Below the pieces are notes generated by a model. That model did no database searches, was not told the origin of the DNA, and saw only the letters and a program-made list of their open reading frames with translations. Made by a program: the position numbers and the translations under genes. Below, piece by piece: positions 58,807 to 64,000 of a stretch of 64,000 nt of DNA. The DNA comes from Phlyctochytrium arcticum (Eukaryota; Chytridiomycota; Chytridiomycetes; Chytridiales; Chytridiaceae), in contig JAHLKI010000005.1 in assembly GCA_025602905.1 (NCBI GenBank), positions 1,302,001 to 1,366,000 on the forward strand, written 5' to 3'. The first letter of the stretch is position 1; each line of letters begins with the position of its first letter.

Positions 58807-59831
58807 GTGCTGTCAAAAATACCATTTTTGATCCTGGCATTATGCGTTCCCTTACTTCTTCGTCTGCTCATCGGAAATTCTCCCACCGCCGTGGACGCCG
58901 GTTGCACATGCCATCCCGACGCTCCTGCCACCCTTGAAGGCTATCTTTGGCAAAACGCCGGCCCACCAATGACTACTCGTGTGTCCTGTAACTACGACGT
59001 GGCCATTTATATGACCAATACCGTTATGAACTTTCCAAGAAGAACCACGAGATGGATCGTTCCATTCTACAACACGTTGTGGAAATTTATGAAAACCACC
59101 TTCGGGAGCTGCTTGGTCCCCCGAAATATTCCGGCGCCAATCGGACCAGGATGCGAAGCTTTCGGGGCACCGAAACCTTTAATACTTCAGTTGGGCACAG
59201 GCGACGGTGGTCTAACTGGCAAACACGATTCAATGACTACTCGCGCGCCCAGTACAAGCATTGGATGGGTACGGCACACGATGACTGGAGCAATAATAAC
59301 TATGGGATCAAAACCTTGTCTTTGAACTTGCTTTGCCGTCAGGTCGAGGTTGCATCACAAGGAGTTCACGAAACTCCGGCTTGGCACATTTGGGGCGAAG
59401 GGTACTTTGCCGATATATGCCAGTATGACTTCTTCAACCGCGCTGGTTACGCTTGGGAAGCTTCGCAATCGTATTCGGAGTTCATGGCCAATGGTCAAGA
59501 TGATTACCCTGCTGACACCGTTAACGCGCACTGGTTCCGTGATTGGTACTATCCTCTTTGGGCAGAGAAGGGCAACACTCTTGCGTGGCACACAATCTAT
59601 TTTGCCCTTTTGGCTCAATACTTTCCATCTGAGTATGTCAATAACGGCATGAATCTTAAATACAGCCGACGAATGGACACGGGGGAATATATTCATTTTA
59701 TGAGTGCGACCGTGGGCAGAAATCTGGTCCCAATGGCAATATCGGCTTTTAATTCGGGGTATAAGCCAGCTCAGTTTACGGCGGCCCGCTCAACGTTTCC
59801 GGCTTTGAACTCGATGTATACGTATCCCTAG
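58807..59831 (+). pseudogene. broken paralogue of the HExxH metallopeptidase-like gene
   Basis: Clear homologue of the gene at 56624: signal-like hydrophobic start (KIPFLILALCVPLLLRLL), CTCHPDAP, TRVSCNYDVAIYMTNTVMNF, CEAFGAPKPLILQLG, then in another frame RFNDYSRAQYKHWMGTAHDD, WFRDWYYPLWAEKG, YSRRMDTGEYIHFMSATVGR and AFNSGYKPAQF to a TAG. Disabling changes: no ATG in the frame (a GTG stands where the start should be, with an in-frame stop upstream at 58765), a frameshift at about 59200-59220, and replacement of the zinc motif HEFCHH by LNLLCR. The C-terminal half is otherwise open, so the decay is recent. Confidence 0.82.
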
Positions 59832-60370
59832 AAGGCTTCTACATTGTCTGCAGTCTAGAATTAGCTACGCTTGAGTCTTAGCTACTTTTCCAATCTGCTA
59901 CGTGTACCTACGGTAGCTTAATTCCCACCTGGTCTTCAAATATACCAGATCATACCAGTGAAGCGTGTTTTTTAATTCGAAGTGGAATGGTGAGCCGCTT
60001 GCTTCCATAACTGATGCTTACTCTCCACGCACGTCAAGATGTGTTCTGAGGTCGTTCTTTTTCATTAATGTTGCGTTAGAACTGCTTATGTTGTGAAATT
60101 GAGCAATCAACTCACTTCTGAGCGTGAGATTTTCGGGAATAAGATTGCTGCGCAGTTTGGCATGTGGTTCCTCTGGTTCCTGCATCAATTGCCAAAATCC
60201 GACGCTGTGCTCAAGGATGCATTCCGGATGAAAAACGGTCCCATATTTCTGTGGGTGGGCAGGTCTTTATAGTTCAGCCCCATAACAAATACATAAAGGG
60301 AGCCTCTGTCTGACAATCGAAGCCTGGAAAAATCAACCTGATGGCATCGTTCCAGGCGTTCTTTTCACTT
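59832..60370. other. intergenic, nothing seen
   Basis: About 540 bp between the pseudogene and the minus-strand relic. No feature supported. Confidence 0.5.
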
Positions 60371-60553
60371 TCAACATTGTTTGATTATAGTCAGCGCTTT
60401 CGTACATACATGTATGCAGTTCTGAATGGTGACAGTTGGATGGCACGTGCAGGTTGCGTCCACGACGGGAGCACACAATGCTAAGATCAAAAATGTTTTT
60501 TTTTGGGAGCATAGGCTGCGCAAATGAGTCCATGCAGCAATGACCAGGACCAT
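60371..60553 (-). pseudogene. N-terminal relic of a third metallopeptidase-like copy
   Basis: On the minus strand a stretch reads TFLILALCAPVVDATCTCHP, matching the signal region and CTCHP motif of the broken copy at 58807 at both DNA and protein level. An ATG stands at the expected place but a nine-base A run puts it out of frame, and homology stops after ~25 codons past the motif. So only the 5' end of an inverted third copy survives. Confidence 0.72.
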
Positions 60554-61842
60554 GCTTGACTTTGGAACACACTGACAAGAGAATCAGCAAGAGCAGCAAG
60601 AGAACAACCAGGTCAGAGACCCAACTCCTATGCCGGATGGAGTTCCATAATCTGCGAACCACGACAGCGATCAGTTGAAAATGACCGAAGATGCCGTCAA
60701 TTGCGTCAATTAAAGTACAGTCGGTCCTGAGTTGGATACAAACCGTTTACAAATTTTTCTGATACAAAAAAAATATCGACAACTGATGAATGTGCTGTGT
60801 CAGAATGCTCTCACAGGCTCTCCGGGAACCACGGCAGCAAATCTACGTCAAAAATCGATGCTGGCCAAACAGCCTTTACGTTCTGACGACTTGACCTTCA
60901 TGCGTTCATGGGCGATATCATCCTAAACAAAGTGCCAACGCAGTAGCCTACCTCAGGGCTACGTTTGGACCGTGCATTCTTCTCCTAGTGTCTTTTCCAG
61001 GCTCTGTTCCCCCACATCGCTCTGACCATCGACTGATCGACACAGATTTTGTTTGGAAATGGTTCATATTCATTCCCGAAATGAATGAAGAGCGCAGCAC
61101 GACGCCTGCCAACTTGCCAAGCAACAAAGCTGGCGGGGCACTCCCCTCCGGGCGTCGTACTATTCTTCTTCATCGGAGCCCGGGAGGCATGATATCATTC
61201 TCTTTTTTACTCGAGCGCACATACTTGAGGATACGGACCAATTGCACCTCACCTGATGCAGCTGATGCATGCATTTTCCATTTCTTTTTTCATCAATGCA
61301 AAATGCGAGGATCCATGAAGCTGCCAAGATCTCTCCAAACCAGCGTCTGACATTTGTTGTTCACTCTGATTTTATACGAGTACTCGTATCGATATCATGG
61401 TAATAGCCTGGTACGTGCAACAAAAGGAAGCCACGAAGGAAGCCACGACGCGCGTACGAGTTGGCAAGTTGGCAACTGTGCACTTGTCCAGCCGCTCGGA
61501 CAATGTCTAGTCCATGACTAACCTGGCTAAGCACGCCCCGACGCGCTTTTGAACGCGTCGCGCGCCAGAGATCCAGTTTTTACAAGCACACCTCGGACTT
61601 TAGCCACCGGCAGCGCGAACTGTCCGTTTTGAGCGCTGCGTCTTCTTCTTCTTCTTCTTTCTCGCCAAACCTACTCACTCGGCAACAGGCAACCCTCCTC
61701 CGACAGCCATATGTCGCCTGGATCGACATAGATCTCACTAGACGGACATAGTAGACACGGACACATATAGAAAACACACATCATCTCATCTTTGGCGGGA
61801 GGAGCAGGAGTTGTTCATCAGACGCTCGGCCAACCCAACACT
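60554..61842. other. intergenic upstream region of the CRZ1-like gene
   Basis: About 1.3 kb. Contains a short duplication (aaggaagccacg twice near 61425-61450), a CTT microsatellite (61640-61659) and no supported gene. Probably promoter and 5' UTR of the zinc-finger gene in its last few hundred bases. Confidence 0.5.
61640..61659. repeat. (TTC)n microsatellite
   Basis: About six TTC/CTT units 180 bp before the CRZ1-like start codon, in the likely 5' UTR; pyrimidine tract. Confidence 0.8.
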
Positions 61843-63656
61843 ATGACCACCCGAACTATGGACACCCACCACCACCACAATGTTCCTATGCAGCAACGTT
61901 TTCAAACCTTGGACGAGTTGGAGATGGAATTGAACCATGCAGCAGCAGCAAAGAACAGCACTCAATCAGCAGAAGGCTACGGCGGCCATGACTTTCTGAA
62001 AGAATATGCCATGACCATGCTCTCCCCGTCCGCCGCAGATCCGCCCATCACTGTCGTCCACTCGGATGCCCTAGGAAACTCTTACTCACGGCTGGCTGTT
62101 CAGTCCGGTCAATCCACCCCTATAGATCAGGCTTTAGAGAGCATTGAGAATGAAGAGGATCCACTAGACTACTACTTTCAGCATCACCCTGAAAGTCACA
62201 TCTATGCCAAGGTATGTGACTTTTGTCTCTTTTAACGTCAAATAACCCAGATCCTAATGTACGGATGCAGATGGAAGAGTATACAAATCTCAACTTGAAC
62301 GTCATAAACATGGGCCTCGACTCGCCCAGCACCACGGGTCCCATTGACAACCACGACAGCCCACTCTCCCCGCTCTCTCCCGAGTATTTTGGACCATCCG
62401 CCGTCATTGACGACTCCATGTACCATCAACTCATCAATGGTTTCGATAACGTCCAGCTCTACTCCCCACGCCAAGTTCCTAGCCACTCCATGATGGATCA
62501 GCACCACCATTTACAGGTTCAGCATCATCATCACCAGCAGCAGGATTACGAGCATGGTCAGAATCAAATGATGATGTTTGATCCTCTGGTTTGTGGAGAA
62601 GGAGCAGCGACCATCCAGCCACTCAATCTCATGCCTTCGCTGGATTCCCTTTCGTCGTGCTCATCTCCGATTCAACATCATCTGGATAATCCCTTTATGA
62701 CGCATCAACAGCAACCGGCTGCATTACCCCAACCCGCCCCGCTCCCTTGTTTCCCGACTACAACCTGTTCCCCCGATGCCATCTACGCCACTCACCCACC
62801 TCCCTCTCCCTACACCCAGCATCATCACCACCACAACCGTTCATTGACACAATGTACATCTAGCTCCACCTTGAATTCCCAACCCTCCAATGCATCCCTC
62901 GCTTCCCGCCTCTCATCCACGTCCCTCTCTTCCGCCTACACATCTGTTTCAACAGCATCAGCTGCAGCCAAAAGAGTAGGCCGACACCGCTCAACCAGTT
63001 CACTGAGTTCCACTGCTTCCACTCTCGTATCAGAAGACTGCTGGGACGCCGAAAACCCCGACGACGTTTGTTGCTCCGATACCCGGACCGTCTACTTGTT
63101 TGTCAACGAGAACCCGGCCGCAAAAGGACATAAATCTACTAGCCATCACGGAGGAGAGGATACAGAAGACGCAGATCAAACCGATGACGAATCCTGGGAT
63201 CGACCTTCTACACCCAAACCCTTGAAACGATCCTCGGCACCGACTCCCCTCACCTCCCCTTCCTCCCAGCAAAACAATACATTCAAATGCACCTGCGGCA
63301 AACTTTTCAAGAAACTCTCCAACCTCAAACTCCACTACAAACACCACCTCCCACCCACGCCCGCCTCCAGCACCGCCAAACCCTTCATGTGCACTGACTG
63401 CCCCAAAGGCTTTATGCGCAAACATGATCTGAAACGACACGCCGTCACCCACGCCAAAAGTTTTAAACCGGTTGGCTGTGAAGCTTGCGAAACGACGTTT
63501 ACGAGGGTGGATGCGCTGTTGAGGCATGTACGGGGTGGACGGTGTCGGGGACGTGGGGTCGGGAATAATGTCGGACGGGGAAATGCGCATCCTGCTGCTG
63601 TCTCCTGTGTCAAAGTTGAGGGAGAGGATGACGGGGATGAAGGCATCATGGCCTGA
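61843..63656 (+). CDS. CRZ1-like C2H2 zinc-finger transcription factor
   Basis: 584 residues in two exons (61843-62211, 62271-63656). The frame is open to 61792 but the first in-frame ATG is 61843. The N-terminal 450 residues are His/Gln/Ser/Pro-rich and look like a transactivation region. At ~460-560 are three fingers: FKCTCGKLFKKLSNLKLHYK (CxC type), PFMCTDCPKGFMRKHDLKRH and GCEACETTFTRVDALLRHVR. This order, with NLK, HDLKRH and DALLRH, is that of calcineurin-responsive Crz1. A PPITVV sequence at ~67-72 resembles a PxIxIT calcineurin docking site (inference). A Ca2+/calcineurin-regulated factor is plausible, but other fungal C2H2 factors share parts of the pattern. Confidence 0.8.
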
Positions 63657-64000
63657 GGAAAACATGGATCTTTTTGGCACATCGAAAAACACCACCACAC
63701 CAAAAACACAAACCAAACAAAATACCACCCGACAAACCAACAAAAACAAACAAAAAAAATCTCAAAAAAAATAGATCGATAGGACTCTTTGACGAATTTT
63801 CCTCTTGTTTACCCATATATAGTATGGACCGAGCCTCATATTCCCGCCCCCGGGAACCCGAACCGCAAACTCAACCGCACCAACTCTCTTTTCCACACCA
63901 CTGCTGCAACCAAGTATGATTATTTATTTCTCGTTTGTCCGGGCTCGGTTATCTTTGTCTCGTGTTTTTTTTTTGGAGTGTCTGTTTGTTCGTTTCATTC
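63657..64000. other. 3' flank of the CRZ1-like gene
   Basis: A very A/C-rich stretch (63690-63770), consistent with a 3' UTR, then unremarkable sequence to the window end. No gene seen. Confidence 0.5.

Noticed and set aside
63030..63749. 239-codon minus-strand frame
   Set aside because: Antisense to the zinc-finger exon; runs past the real stop codon, no motif.

Overview
The window is nuclear DNA from a zoosporic (flagellated) fungus, most likely a chytrid of the Spizellomycetales type. Genes are dense, on both strands, and broken by many short GT-AG introns (mostly 50-75 nt). Many proteins have recognisable fungal relatives (COX19, RPS23, HOP1, YSC84, CSC1, TMA16). Two genes, FUZ and ARMC2, belong to cilium/flagellum biology and would not be expected in a fungus that has lost the flagellum. 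The order-level placement is inference.

Layout. 1-10.8 kb: GID8 (cut by the window edge), mitochondrial ribosomal protein uL11m, coatomer zeta (-), a Fuzzy (FUZ) homologue, TMA16 (-) divergent from RPS23, an ARMC2 homologue, and a short SF3A1-like protein (-) without SURP or ubiquitin-like domains. 11.7-21.3 kb: a secreted EEP nuclease, YSC84/SH3YL1, SF3A3 (-) divergent from COX19, SLY1 (-) divergent from a GNAT acetyltransferase, then a stray ~130-bp piece of 18S rRNA. 21.8-40.3 kb: a CSC1/OSCA channel (-), a large LRR protein of the STK11IP kind (-), mitochondrial methionine aminopeptidase, an MDR-type reductase (-), UFD1, SelO and a GST (-). 41.1-46.9 kb: a 1,672-residue single-pass receptor with a cysteine-rich ectodomain, a ~500-residue Thr-rich mucin stalk and a cytoplasmic pseudokinase. 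47.3-54.6 kb: HOP1, DNA polymerase eta (-) divergent from prohibitin 1. 54.6-61.8 kb is gene-poor and holds an intact secreted HExxH metallopeptidase-like gene, a broken paralogue and an N-terminal relic. 61.8-63.7 kb: a CRZ1-like C2H2 transcription factor.

Most genes are independent housekeeping genes and do not form one pathway. The most unusual locus is the receptor pseudokinase: all ten introns are phase 1 and its cysteine-rich modules sit on symmetrical exons, a layout typical of exon-shuffled animal receptors. Next come the two flagellar genes within 8 kb, the headless and tailless SF3A1, SelO lacking both cysteines of the regulatory disulfide, the stranded 18S piece, and the decaying metallopeptidase family.

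Gene models were built by hand from splice sites and homology read by eye. Exon borders are given where reading frames close; no database search was run.
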